Under the pieces are notes generated by a model. That model ran no database searches, was not told where the DNA came from, and saw only the letters and a list, made by a program, of their open reading frames with translations. The position numbers were made by a program, and so were the translations under genes. Shown piece by piece: positions 35,508 through 44,104 of a stretch of DNA of 64,000 nt. How positions within the stretch are numbered: the stretch's first letter is position 1; each line of letters begins with the position of its first letter. This DNA is from Oceaniglobus trochenteri (GTDB lineage Bacteria > Pseudomonadota > Alphaproteobacteria > Rhodobacterales > Rhodobacteraceae), in contig NZ_JACNMM010000003.1 in the NCBI RefSeq assembly GCF_020529025.1, positions 496,001 through 560,000 on the forward strand. Reading direction: 5' to 3'.

Positions 35508-37181
35508 ATGGCACGGCATGGTGGACAGATTCTGGCGGATGCATTGGCCGCCCATGGTGTGGAACGCGTGTTCTCGGTTCCGGGCGAGAGTTTCCTTGCC
35601 GCGCTGGACGGGCTTTACGAAAACGGCATTCCCAATGTCGTTTGCCGTCAGGAAGGCGGTGCGGCGATGATGGCCGAGGCCTGGGGCAAGATGACGGGCC
35701 GGCCCGGCGTGGTCTTCGTCACCCGTGGCCCCGGCGCCAGCAACGCCAGCGCCGGGTTGCACATCGCCATGCAGGACAGCACGCCGCTGATCGCCTTCGT
35801 CGGCCAGATCGCCCGGGGCCACCGCGACCGCGAAGCCTTTCAGGAGGTGGATTACCGGCAGTTCTTCGGCGGCTTCGTCAAATGGGTGGCCGAGGTGGAC
35901 CAGACCGAGCGTCTGCCCGAATACATCATGCGCGCCTTTCATGTGGCCACTTCGGGGCGGCCCGGCCCGGTGGTTCTGGCCCTGCCCGAGGATATGCTTT
36001 CGGCGCTGAGCGACGCGCCCGACCTTGCACCCACCGCGCCCGCCGTGCCGGCCGTTTCGGCGGCCCAGGTCGAAACGCTGCGGGACATGATCGCCGGGGC
36101 CGAACGCCCGCTGGTGGTGGCGGGCGGTTCGGGCTGGTCGGCTGAGGCCGCCGCCGGGTTGCAGCGCCTTGGCGAGGCCTGGAAGCTGCCGGTGGCGGTG
36201 TCGTTCCGCCGGCAGGGGCACATCGACAACCGTTCGCCCGCCTATGCGGGGGATCTGGCCGTGGGCATGAACCCGAAGCTGGGCGAACGCCTGCGCGCCT
36301 CCGATCTGCTGGTGGTGCTGGGCGCGCGGTTTGGCGATATCGTCACCAACGGATACGAGGTGATCGACCCCGCTGCGCCCGGTGTGACCATTGCCCATGT
36401 CCACCCCGACGCGAACGAGATCGGCCGCGTCTATCGCGCCGACCTGGCGATTCCGGCGCGGGCCGGCGATGTGGTGGCGCAACTGGCCGCGCTGCCCGCC
36501 CCGCAGCGCGATGGCGCCTGGCAGGCCGCGGCTCGGGCCGAATACGAGGCCTGGCAGCAGCCCAAGGAAACCCCCGGTGCGGTGAAGCTGGAGCAGATCA
36601 TCACCTGGATGTCGGACAACCTGCCCGAGGATGCGATCCTGACCAATGGCGCGGGCAATTATGCCGCCTTCCTGCATCGGTACTTCCGGTTCAAGCAGTT
36701 CGGCACGCAACTGGCGCCCACCAGCGGTTCGATGGGATACGGCTTTCCGGCGGCGGTGGCGGCATCGATCGCGTATCCGGGGCGCTGCGTGGTCTGCATG
36801 GCCGGGGACGGCTGTTTCCAGATGACCCTGAACGAGATGTCGACGGCGATTCAGCATGGCGCGACGCCGATCACGGTGGTGGTCAACAACGGGCGCTATG
36901 GCACGATCCGGATGCACCAGGAAAACCACTATCCCGGGCGGGTCAGCGGGACCGACCTGGCCAACCCCGATTTCGCGGCCCTGGCGCGGGCCTATGGCGG
37001 GCATGGCGAGATCGTCGAGCGGACCGGGGATTTTGCCGAGGCCTTCGTGCGGGCGCGGGCGGCGAACCTGCCCGCCGTGATCGAACTGCGGGTCGATTCC
37101 GACATCCTGTCGACCGGTCAAAGCCTGAGCGCGACACGCGCCGCCGCATTGGAACGGCTGGCGGTGAAGAACTCCGGCTAA
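35508..37181 (+). CDS. Thiamine diphosphate-binding enzyme (acetolactate synthase-like)
   Basis: The 557-residue protein has the three domains of ThDP decarboxylase-type enzymes: PYR domain with VFSVPGESFLAALDGLYE and the catalytic glutamate near residue 49 (CRQEGGAA), central domain, and PP domain with the ThDP motif GDGCFQMTLNEMSTAI then VVVNNGRYG (about residues 433-465). It lacks a linked small regulatory subunit (ilvH), which argues against the biosynthetic acetohydroxyacid synthase; related enzymes include oxalyl-CoA decarboxylases, sulfoacetaldehyde acetyltransferase and others. The substrate is unknown. It converges on the Lin0512 pair. The ATG at 35508 follows GGGAG. Confidence 0.87.
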   Translation: MARHGGQILADALAAHGVERVFSVPGESFLAALDGLYENGIPNVVCRQEGGAAMMAEAWGKMTGRPGVVFVTRGPGASNASAGLHIAMQDSTPLIAFVGQIARGHRDREAFQEVDYRQFFGGFVKWVAEVDQTERLPEYIMRAFHVATSGRPGPVVLALPEDMLSALSDAPDLAPTAPAVPAVSAAQVETLRDMIAGAERPLVVAGGSGWSAEAAAGLQRLGEAWKLPVAVSFRRQGHIDNRSPAYAGDLAVGMNPKLGERLRASDLLVVLGARFGDIVTNGYEVIDPAAPGVTIAHVHPDANEIGRVYRADLAIPARAGDVVAQLAALPAPQRDGAWQAAARAEYEAWQQPKETPGAVKLEQIITWMSDNLPEDAILTNGAGNYAAFLHRYFRFKQFGTQLAPTSGSMGYGFPAAVAASIAYPGRCVVCMAGDGCFQMTLNEMSTAIQHGATPITVVVNNGRYGTIRMHQENHYPGRVSGTDLANPDFAALARAYGGHGEIVERTGDFAEAFVRARAANLPAVIELRVDSDILSTGQSLSATRAAALERLAVKNSG

Positions 37182-37204
37182 GTAGGGGCCGCCGGGCCGG
37201 GGGG

Positions 37205-37564
37205 TCAGCGGGCCAGGCGCCAGCCGGTCTGCACCGGCAGGAAGGCCTCGACCGCGGCGGTGGCGACGACGCTGACCTCGCCGGTGTCGGGATTGGTGAC
37301 GTTCATGCCGCCATGGACGGCCTTCACATGGGCGCGGCCCTGGGGCAGCCCGGCAATCAGGGCGTCGCAATCCACCGCCTCGGGGGCCTGAACGCCGACG
37401 GTCACGCGCACCTCCATCTGGTGATGTTCCAGCGCCAGCGCGCCGAACAGGGGCAGTGTCGAGTGGCGAATCACGTCTTCGATCGCGCGGCGGGCGGCCT
37501 TGGTGTAATCCTGCCCGTGCAGATCGTTGCCCATGCCCATCTCGATGATGATCCGGTGGTTCAT
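37205..37564 (-). CDS. Lin0512 family protein, copy A
   Basis: A 119-residue member of the Lin0512 family, whose function is unknown. The opening NHRIIIEMGMGNDLHGQDYT, AARRAIEDVIRHSTLP and the end KAVHGGMNVTN match copy B in layout, and both share E-x-G-M-G-x-x-L-x-x-Q-D-Y-T. There is no signal peptide, membrane segment or known catalytic motif. The ATG overlaps the copy B stop by 4 bases, so the two are translated from one message in a fixed ratio and may form a hetero-oligomer (inference). It converges on the ThDP enzyme. Confidence 0.82.
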   Translation of the reverse strand: MNHRIIIEMGMGNDLHGQDYTKAARRAIEDVIRHSTLPLFGALALEHHQMEVRVTVGVQAPEAVDCDALIAGLPQGRAHVKAVHGGMNVTNPDTGEVSVVATAAVEAFLPVQTGWRLAR

Positions 37565-37911
37565 GGCGCGCGCTCCATGTCGAAGCTGACGGAAATCGCC
37601 GCATTGGCGATCACGGTGGGATTGCCGCCGTCACCGCGCGGCACGTCCAGCCCGCCCTTCACCACGCGGATTGTCGGGGTGCCGTAGGGAAAGACCTGCG
37701 CCAGGGTGACGGTGTCCACCGCCTCGGGCTGCTGCACCGCGATTTCCACGTCGATCAGCATGGCTTCCTTGGGAAAGCCGAACAGTTCGGCCAGGTTGAT
37801 CGAATTGTGCCACAGCGCATCCTGAAGCGCCCGTTTGGCCGCCTGGGTGTAGTCCTGCCGGCGCAGCGAGGTGCCCATGCCGAATTCGGTGAGTAGGCGA
37901 CGCCGTGTCAT
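37561..37911 (-). CDS. Lin0512 family protein, copy B
   Basis: A 116-residue paralogue of copy A: TRRRLLTEFGMGTSLRRQDY, AAKRALQDALWHNSI, EIAVQQPEAVDTVTLAQVFP and IRVVKGGLDVPRG. About one third of the residues match copy A by eye, so the duplication is old. It starts 10 bases after the pheA stop, so pheA, copy B and copy A are probably a single leftward operon. Nothing in the sequence gives a function; a link to aromatic amino acid metabolism would rest on position only. Confidence 0.82.
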   Translation of the reverse strand: MTRRRLLTEFGMGTSLRRQDYTQAAKRALQDALWHNSINLAELFGFPKEAMLIDVEIAVQQPEAVDTVTLAQVFPYGTPTIRVVKGGLDVPRGDGGNPTVIANAAISVSFDMERAP

Positions 37912-37921
37912 GGCGTGCCCC

Positions 37922-38755
37922 TCAGGCCCGGCGAGGATCGGCGGGATAGGTGCCCAGCAGGGTGATCATGTCGGTGAAGTGGTCCAGCTCCTCGAAGGCG
38001 CGGATCATGTTCTCGTCCTCGGGGTGGCCTTCGACCTCGGCGTAGAACTGGGTTGCCGTGAATTCGCCGCCCACCATGTAGCTTTCCAGCTTGGTCATGT
38101 TGATGCCGTTCGTGGCAAAGCCGCCCATTGCCTTGTACAGCGCGGCGGGCAGGTTGCGCACCCGGAACACGAAGGACGTGATCATCTTGCCCGGCCCCCG
38201 GCGCGTCATGTCGGCCTGTGGTGCCATGATGATGAAGCGGGTGGTGTTGGTGTCGCTGTCCTCGATCTGGGGGGCGAGGATGTCGAGCCCGTAGATCTCG
38301 GCCGCCAGGGCCGAGGCCAGCGCGCCCTGTGACGGATCACCCCCCGAGGCCACGTCGCGGGCGGCGCGGGCGTTGTCGGGGCTGACCACGGTGCGGATGC
38401 CATGTTCGCGCAGGAAACGCGAACACTGCGGCAGGATCACGACGTGGCCATGGGCATGGGTCACGCCGGACAACTCGGCGCCGGGCAGGCCCAGCAGGTT
38501 CACATGCACGCGGATGAAATGTTCGTCGACGATGTGCAACTGGCTGTCGGGCAGAAGGGAATGCACATCGGCCACCCGGCCATAGGTGGAGTTTTCCACC
38601 GCGATCATGCCCAGGGCGCAGGTGCCGTTGCGCACCGCCTCGATGGCGTCCTGGAAGTTGTCGCAGGGGTAGGGTTCGTAATCCGGGCGGGCCTCGACGC
38701 AGGCCTGGTGGCTGTAGGCACCCAGTTCCCCCTGAAATGCGATCAATCCGGCCAT
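37922..38755 (-). CDS. pheA: Prephenate dehydratase
   Basis: This 277-residue enzyme converts prephenate to phenylpyruvate in phenylalanine synthesis. The catalytic domain shows IAFQGELGAYSHQAC, AVENSTYGRVAD (about residues 51-62) and the catalytic T-R-F of TNTTRFIIMA (about residue 169). A C-terminal ACT domain (about residues 192-270, TSFVFRVRNLPAALYKAMG then LESYMVGG) is the site of phenylalanine feedback. There is no chorismate mutase domain. The frame opens upstream to 38902, but GGAGGGAACG precedes the ATG at 38755. It heads a probable operon with the two Lin0512 genes. Confidence 0.95.
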   Translation of the reverse strand: MAGLIAFQGELGAYSHQACVEARPDYEPYPCDNFQDAIEAVRNGTCALGMIAVENSTYGRVADVHSLLPDSQLHIVDEHFIRVHVNLLGLPGAELSGVTHAHGHVVILPQCSRFLREHGIRTVVSPDNARAARDVASGGDPSQGALASALAAEIYGLDILAPQIEDSDTNTTRFIIMAPQADMTRRGPGKMITSFVFRVRNLPAALYKAMGGFATNGINMTKLESYMVGGEFTATQFYAEVEGHPEDENMIRAFEELDHFTDMITLLGTYPADPRRA

Positions 38756-38826
38756 CGTTCCCTCCTGCAATCCCGCAACGGCGCGCACTTTTCGCACCTT
38801 GGGCGTTTGGTCGCGCCTCATATCGC

Positions 38827-38854
38827 TTGAAAGCGGGGGGCGTAAGGGGATAGG
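38827..38854 (+). promoter_or_regulatory. Possible promoter of the cytochrome c552 gene
   Basis: TTGAAA (38827-38832) and GATAGG (38849-38854), 16 bases apart, in the 134-base gap before the cytochrome gene. The -10 box is weak. Confidence 0.3.
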
Positions 38855-38889
38855 TAGCACCGAATGCAAGAGACAAGACGGAACGCGAC

Positions 38890-39411
38890 ATGTTCGACAC
38901 AATGACCCTGACCAAGATCGTTGGCGCCTTCTGTGGCGCTTTCCTCGTGTTTCTTCTGGGCGGCTGGGTGGCCGAATCCCTGTATCACACCGGGGGCGGC
39001 CATGGTGACGACCACGCCCAGGCCTATGTGATCGACACGGGCGCCGAAGAAACCGAAGAGGCGGATGCCGAACCCGAAGTTCCCTTCGAAGAGGTCTATG
39101 CCGCCGCCGATCCGGCCAAGGGCGAACGTGAATGGCGCCCCTGCGCGGCCTGCCACAAGCTGGAGAAGGGCGCGAACGCCACCGGCCCCTATCTTTACGG
39201 CGTCGTCGGACGTGACAAGGGCGCTGCCGAAGGCTTCAGCTATTCCGACACGCTGGCCACCATGGAAGGCGATTGGACCCCCGAGAACCTGAGCCATTTC
39301 CTGGAAGACCCCAAGGGGTATGCGCCGGGCACCAAGATGGTGTTCAAGGGCATCAAGGACGTGGAAGACCGCGCCAACCTGATCGCCTATCTCGACAGCC
39401 TCGACAACTGA
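38890..39411 (+). CDS. Membrane-anchored cytochrome c552 (CycM type)
   Basis: A 173-residue class I cytochrome c. An uncleaved N-terminal membrane anchor (about residues 8-30, IVGAFCGAFLVFLLGGWVAE) is followed by an acidic linker (about residues 35-66) and the haem domain with C85-A-A-C-H89 and the axial methionine M150 in GTKMVFKG. It faces the periplasm and carries electrons from the bc1 complex to an oxidase, as shown for the Paracoccus and Rhodobacter relatives. It is transcribed alone and has a strong terminator. It diverges from pheA. Confidence 0.92.
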   Translation: MFDTMTLTKIVGAFCGAFLVFLLGGWVAESLYHTGGGHGDDHAQAYVIDTGAEETEEADAEPEVPFEEVYAAADPAKGEREWRPCAACHKLEKGANATGPYLYGVVGRDKGAAEGFSYSDTLATMEGDWTPENLSHFLEDPKGYAPGTKMVFKGIKDVEDRANLIAYLDSLDN

Positions 39412-39434
39412 TCGCGGCCCTTTCGCCGGAACCC

Positions 39435-39461
39435 AAGCCGACCGTTCGCGGTCGGCTTTTT
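39435..39461 (+). terminator. Rho-independent terminator of the cytochrome c552 gene
   Basis: A perfect 10-bp stem (39435-39444 with 39449-39458), a UUCG tetraloop, and a run of five T residues (39457-39461). It lies 23 bases past the stop codon. Confidence 0.9.
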
Positions 39462-39589
39462 CGTTTGGGCCGGCCTTGGGCGCGCACGGTGATTTCACCA
39501 CAAGTTCACCGAGAATGATCTTGCGCTGGCTGGCGTCGGCTATACCCTGTGCGAAACATCGTTTGCCCCATCCCCGCGAAGGAGCCGTC

Positions 39590-41515
39590 ATGCCGATCCC
39601 CCATACCGCCGTTCCGCGATCCCGTGCCGCCGCCCTGTCCGCCCCGGTGCAGGACCAGGTTCAGCGATGGTCGCGGGGATTGGCCGTGCTGGTTCTGGGT
39701 ACGGGCCTTGCGCTTTGCGCGGGCATGGCCCGCAGCGAGGGCGACGAGAAGATCATCACGTCTCATGCCTTCTCGGACCTGGGAACGCCCAAGTATGGCC
39801 CGGATTTCAAGCACCTTGATTATGTGAACCCCGACGCGCCCAAGGGCGGTGAAATGTCGGTCTGGGCCCGTGGCACCTTTGACAGCATGAACGCCGCCGC
39901 GCGCCAGGGGCGGGCCTCGGCGTTTTCGCTGCTGCCGCATGAACGCATCATGGAAAGCACCGCAGACGATGCCTATGCCGTCTATTGCCTGCTGTGCGAG
40001 ACGCTGGAATATCCCGAAAGCCAGGATTGGGTGATCTTCAACCTGCGCCCCGAGGCAACCTTTTCCGACGGCACGCCGCTGACGGCCGAGGACATCAAGT
40101 ACACCTTCGATCTTTTCATGGAGCAGGGGTTTCCCTCGTTCCGCATCGGCGTGGGCGAATTGATTCCCAAGGTCGAGGTTCTGGGCCCGCACCGGATCAA
40201 GTTCCACTTCAACCCCGACAAGCCCAAGCAGGGCCGGATCAGCCAGGCGGGCGCCTCGATCGCCTACCAGAAAAAGTGGTTCGAGGAGACGGGGGCGCGG
40301 CTGGACGAATCGCGGCTCGAAGCCTCGCCGGGGACCGGGCCCTATGTGGTTGAAACCGTCGATCCGCCGCGCAAGATCGTGGTGCGGCGCAACCCCGATT
40401 ACTGGGGCAAGGACCTGCCGATCAACCAGGGCCGCTGGAATTACGATACCATGCGGGTCGAGTATTTCGCCGACAGCAACGCCGCGCTCGAGGGGTTCAA
40501 GGCCGGGGTCTATACCTTCCGCCAGGAAACCAGCTCGATCACCTGGGCGACGCAATACGATTTCCCGGCGCTTGAAAACGGCACCATCATCAAGACCGAG
40601 CTGAAGGACGGCAGCCTGCCCGCCGCCACCGGCATCGTGTTCAACATGAAAAAGGAAAAGTTTCAGGACATCCGCGTGCGCCGCGCCCTGGGCCTGATGT
40701 TCAACTTCACCTGGACCAACGACACCCTGCAATACGGATTGTTCAAGCAGCGTGCGTCGTTCTGGGAAAACTCCGACCTGGCCGCCACCGGCGTTCCCGA
40801 GGGGCGCGAGCTGGAGCTTCTGGAAAGCGTGGCCGACATGATCGACCCCTCGATCCTGACCGAACCGGTGACGATGCCCCATGAAAGCGGCGACCGCCAG
40901 CTTGACCGGGGCAACCTGCGCGAGGCGAACCGCCTGATGGACGAGGCCGGCTGGGTCATCGGCGACGATGGCAAGCGGCGCAAGGACGGCAAGGTGTTCG
41001 AGGTGGAGTTCCTGCAAAACAACCCCAGCTTCGACCGTATCCTGACGCCCTATGTCGACAACCTGAAACGGCTGGGCATCAACGCCACCTACAATCGGAT
41101 CGACGATGCGCAGTACACCTCGCGCGAGCGGGACGGCGATTTCGACATGATCTACGACTATTACCAGAGCGGCCTTGTCGAAGGGTCGGGCCTGGGTCAG
41201 CGGCTGGGCTGCGAGGACGCCGACGACGTGTTCAACCCCGCCAACTACTGCAACCCGGCGGTGGACAAGCTGATCGATGTGGTGATCGGGGCCGATACCC
41301 TGGACGAGATGAAGGCGGCAGTGCGCGCCGTCGACCGGCTGCTGCGCTTCGATCACTTCATGATCCCGGTCTGGTACAACGACAGTTTCTGGGTCGCCTA
41401 TTACGACATGTTCGAACACCCGGAAAACATGCCGCCCTATGCCCTGGGGCACATGGATTTCTGGTGGTACAACGCCGAGAAGGCCGAAAAGCTCCGCGCC
41501 GCGGGGGCGCTGTAA
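39590..41515 (+). CDS. yejA: ABC transporter extracellular solute-binding protein (YejA-like)
   Basis: The 641-residue family 5 solute-binding protein has a long N-terminal region with a signal segment (about residues 30-50, GLAVLVLGTGLALCAGMARS). HAFSDLGTPKYGPDFKHLDY and NPDAPKGGEMSVW are typical of the YejA group, which binds oligopeptides such as microcin C-type compounds. The frame extends upstream to 39476, but AAGGAG lies before the ATG at 39590. It is the first gene of the yejABE-orf-yejF operon and delivers its ligand in the periplasm to the YejBE permease. Confidence 0.92.
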   Translation: MPIPHTAVPRSRAAALSAPVQDQVQRWSRGLAVLVLGTGLALCAGMARSEGDEKIITSHAFSDLGTPKYGPDFKHLDYVNPDAPKGGEMSVWARGTFDSMNAAARQGRASAFSLLPHERIMESTADDAYAVYCLLCETLEYPESQDWVIFNLRPEATFSDGTPLTAEDIKYTFDLFMEQGFPSFRIGVGELIPKVEVLGPHRIKFHFNPDKPKQGRISQAGASIAYQKKWFEETGARLDESRLEASPGTGPYVVETVDPPRKIVVRRNPDYWGKDLPINQGRWNYDTMRVEYFADSNAALEGFKAGVYTFRQETSSITWATQYDFPALENGTIIKTELKDGSLPAATGIVFNMKKEKFQDIRVRRALGLMFNFTWTNDTLQYGLFKQRASFWENSDLAATGVPEGRELELLESVADMIDPSILTEPVTMPHESGDRQLDRGNLREANRLMDEAGWVIGDDGKRRKDGKVFEVEFLQNNPSFDRILTPYVDNLKRLGINATYNRIDDAQYTSRERDGDFDMIYDYYQSGLVEGSGLGQRLGCEDADDVFNPANYCNPAVDKLIDVVIGADTLDEMKAAVRAVDRLLRFDHFMIPVWYNDSFWVAYYDMFEHPENMPPYALGHMDFWWYNAEKAEKLRAAGAL

Positions 41516-41521
41516 CCCGCG

Positions 41522-42598
41522 ATGGGCGCCTATATCCTTCGACGGCTGCTGCTGATCATTCCCACGCTTCTGGGGATCATGATCATCAACTTCACCCTCA
41601 CCCAGTTCGTGCCGGGCGGTCCGATCGAACAGATCATCGCCCAGATGGAGGGCGAGGGGGATGTCTTTGCCGGCATCTCCGGCGGATCGGGCGATGCGGG
41701 CAACTTCGAAACCGAAAACTACGTGGGATCGCGCGGGTTGCCGCCCGAATTCATCGCCCAGCTTGAACGCGAGTTCGGTTTCGACAAGCCGCCGCTGGAA
41801 CGGTTCCTGAACATGATGTGGAACTACATGCGGTTCGATTTCGGCGAAAGCTACTTCCGTTCGATCTCGGTCATGGACCTGGTGCTGGAAAAGATGCCGG
41901 TCTCCATCACCCTTGGCCTCTGGTCCACCCTGATCGCCTATATGGTGTCGATCCCGCTGGGCATTCGCAAGGCGGTGCGCGACGGGTCGCGGTTCGATAC
42001 CTGGACCAGTGCGCTGATCATCGTGGCCTATGCCATTCCCGGCTTCCTGTTCGCCATCCTGCTGCTGGTGCTGTTTGCGGGCGGGTCATACTGGCAGATC
42101 TTCCCCCTGCGCGGGCTGACCAGCGACAACTGGAACCAGATGGGGCCGGTGCAGCAGGTGCTGGATTACTTCTGGCACATCGCCCTGCCGGTGCTGGCCA
42201 GCACGATTTCGGCCTTCGCCACGCTGACCCTGCTGACCAAGAACAGCTTCCTTGACGAGATCAAGAAGCAATATGTCGTCACCGCCAAGGCCAAGGGCCT
42301 GTCGGAATCCGCGGTGCTTTACGGCCACATCTTCCGCAACGCCATGCTGATCGTGATCGCCGGCTTTCCCTCGGTCTTCATTGGCGTGTTCTTCGGCGGG
42401 TCGCTGATCATCGAAACGATCTTCTCGCTCGATGGGTTGGGCCGTCTGGGGTTCGAGGCGGCGGTGGCGCGGGATTACCCGGTGATCTTCGGCACGCTGT
42501 TCTTCTTCGGGCTGATCGGCCTTGTCGTCGGCATCCTGTCGGACATGATGTATGTCTTCGTCGATCCGCGCATCGACTTCGAGCGGCGGGAGGGCTGA
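41522..42598 (+). CDS. yejB: Peptide ABC transporter permease (YejB-like)
   Basis: A 358-residue inner-membrane permease with about six membrane segments. The N-terminal [21 protein letters not shown] is the typical first helix of the DppB/OppB family, and the region [18 protein letters not shown] (about residues 257-274) holds the EAA-like loop that contacts the ATPase. A long periplasmic insert (about residues 45-85) is as in YejB. It starts 6 bases after yejA and ends one base before the yejE start codon. Confidence 0.93.
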   Translation: MGAYILRRLLLIIPTLLGIMIINFTLTQFVPGGPIEQIIAQMEGEGDVFAGISGGSGDAGNFETENYVGSRGLPPEFIAQLEREFGFDKPPLERFLNMMWNYMRFDFGESYFRSISVMDLVLEKMPVSITLGLWSTLIAYMVSIPLGIRKAVRDGSRFDTWTSALIIVAYAIPGFLFAILLLVLFAGGSYWQIFPLRGLTSDNWNQMGPVQQVLDYFWHIALPVLASTISAFATLTLLTKNSFLDEIKKQYVVTAKAKGLSESAVLYGHIFRNAMLIVIAGFPSVFIGVFFGGSLIIETIFSLDGLGRLGFEAAVARDYPVIFGTLFFFGLIGLVVGILSDMMYVFVDPRIDFERREG

Positions 42599-42599
42599 G

Positions 42600-43778
42600 A
42601 TGAGCATGAACCCCTTGCCCGCCCCCGGCCACGATGCCCCGCCCCCGGTGGTGCCGGCCCGCAGGCGCATGTGGCTCAGCCCGCTGAACCAGCGCCGCTG
42701 GCGCAACTTCAAGCGCAACCGCCGCGCCCTGTGGTCGCTGTGGATCTTCGCGGTGATCTTCACCCTGTCGCTGTTTGCCGAGTTCATTGCCAACGACAAG
42801 CCGATCCTGGTGAACTATCGCGGCGAATACTTCACGCCGGTGTTCAACTTCTATCCCGAAACGGCCTTCGGGGGCGATTTCCAGACCGAGGCCGTCTATT
42901 CCGACCCCGAGGTGCAATGCCTGATCATCACCGGCGGGCTGGAGGACTGTTTCGACAGCCCGGCCGACATGATGCAAGCCGCCGAAACTGGCGGGTTGGC
43001 GCAGAACGCCGATTTCGCCAAGGGCTGGGTGCTGTGGCCGCCGATCCCCTATTCCTATGACACGATCAACGACATCGGCGGCGCCGCGCCCTCGGCCCCC
43101 GATGGCGATCACCTGCTGGGCACCGACGATACGGCGCGCGACGTGGTGGCGCGGGTGATCTACGGGTTCCGCCTGTCGATCCTGTTCACGCTGATCGTCA
43201 CGGTGCTGACCAGCATCCTGGGCATCATCGCCGGGGCGGTGCAGGGGTTCTTCGGCGGCTGGACCGACCTGATCTTCCAGCGCTTTCTGGAAATCTGGAG
43301 CAGCACGCCATCGCTTTACGTCATCATCATCCTGTTCGCGATCCTGGGGCGGGGGTTCTGGCTTCTGGTCTTTGTCACCGTCCTGTTCGGCTGGCCCGCC
43401 CTTGTCGGGGTGGTGCGGGCCGAGTTCCTGCGCGCGCGCAACTTCGAATATGTCCGCGCCGCCCGGGCGCTGGGGGTGGGCAGCTGGACGATCATGTTCC
43501 GCCACATGCTGCCCAACGCCATGGTGGCGACGGTAACGATGCTGCCCTTCATCATCACCGGCACCATCAGCACGCTGGCCAGCCTCGATTTTCTCGGCTT
43601 CGGGCTGCCGTCCTCGGCCCCCTCGCTGGGAGAGCTGACCCTACAGGCCAAGCAGAACCTTCAGGCGCCCTGGCTGGGGTTCACGGCCTTCCTGACCTTC
43701 GCGATCATGCTGTCGCTGCTGGTCTTCATCTTCGAGGGCATCCGCGACGCATTCGACCCCAGAAAGACCTTCCAGTGA
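42600..43778 (+). CDS. yejE: Peptide ABC transporter permease (YejE-like)
   Basis: The 392-residue second permease subunit. The N-terminal cytoplasmic stretch MWLSPLNQRRWRNFKRNRRA is the DppC/OppC N-terminal signature, followed by one membrane segment, a large periplasmic loop of about 110 residues and five more segments. ARALGVGSWTIMFRHMLPNA (about residues 295-314) is the EAA loop. It ends GTGA-overlapped with a small membrane protein gene, which separates it from yejF. It starts one base after the yejB stop. Confidence 0.93.
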   Translation: MSMNPLPAPGHDAPPPVVPARRRMWLSPLNQRRWRNFKRNRRALWSLWIFAVIFTLSLFAEFIANDKPILVNYRGEYFTPVFNFYPETAFGGDFQTEAVYSDPEVQCLIITGGLEDCFDSPADMMQAAETGGLAQNADFAKGWVLWPPIPYSYDTINDIGGAAPSAPDGDHLLGTDDTARDVVARVIYGFRLSILFTLIVTVLTSILGIIAGAVQGFFGGWTDLIFQRFLEIWSSTPSLYVIIILFAILGRGFWLLVFVTVLFGWPALVGVVRAEFLRARNFEYVRAARALGVGSWTIMFRHMLPNAMVATVTMLPFIITGTISTLASLDFLGFGLPSSAPSLGELTLQAKQNLQAPWLGFTAFLTFAIMLSLLVFIFEGIRDAFDPRKTFQ

Positions 43779-44104
43779 CCTTGACCGACACCCCCTGGCT
43801 TTGGCGTGCCTATGTCGCGGCCCTTGTGATCTATGGCGTCCTTTTCGCCTTTCTGCTGCTGGGTGCGGGGCTTTGGACCTGGTCGACGGCCGGGATGGCC
43901 AATGCGGCGCGCCATGACGCGCTGTTCGCTGTTCTCGGTTTTCTGACCGTGGCGCTGCCTGCGGTCATTCCGCTGATCCCGCTGGCGTCGTTCCTGCTGT
44001 TGCGGCGCCGGGGGCTCTGGCCCTCGCCGGGGCATCAGGTGATCGCGATTGTCGGTGTGGTGCTTTTCGCCGGTCTGATCCTTGTCACCGGGGTGCTGGC
44101 ATGA
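43775..44104 (+). CDS. Small membrane protein inserted between yejE and yejF
   Basis: This 109-residue protein has three hydrophobic segments (about residues 12-34, 48-74 and 88-108) and nothing else that can be identified. The GTG start overlaps the yejE stop (GTGA), and its own stop overlaps the yejF start (ATGA), so it is translationally coupled on both sides. It may be an extra subunit or stabiliser of the transporter. It is not similar to any known ABC part that I recognise. Codon use looks like its neighbours. Confidence 0.75.
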   Translation: MTLTDTPWLWRAYVAALVIYGVLFAFLLLGAGLWTWSTAGMANAARHDALFAVLGFLTVALPAVIPLIPLASFLLLRRRGLWPSPGHQVIAIVGVVLFAGLILVTGVLA

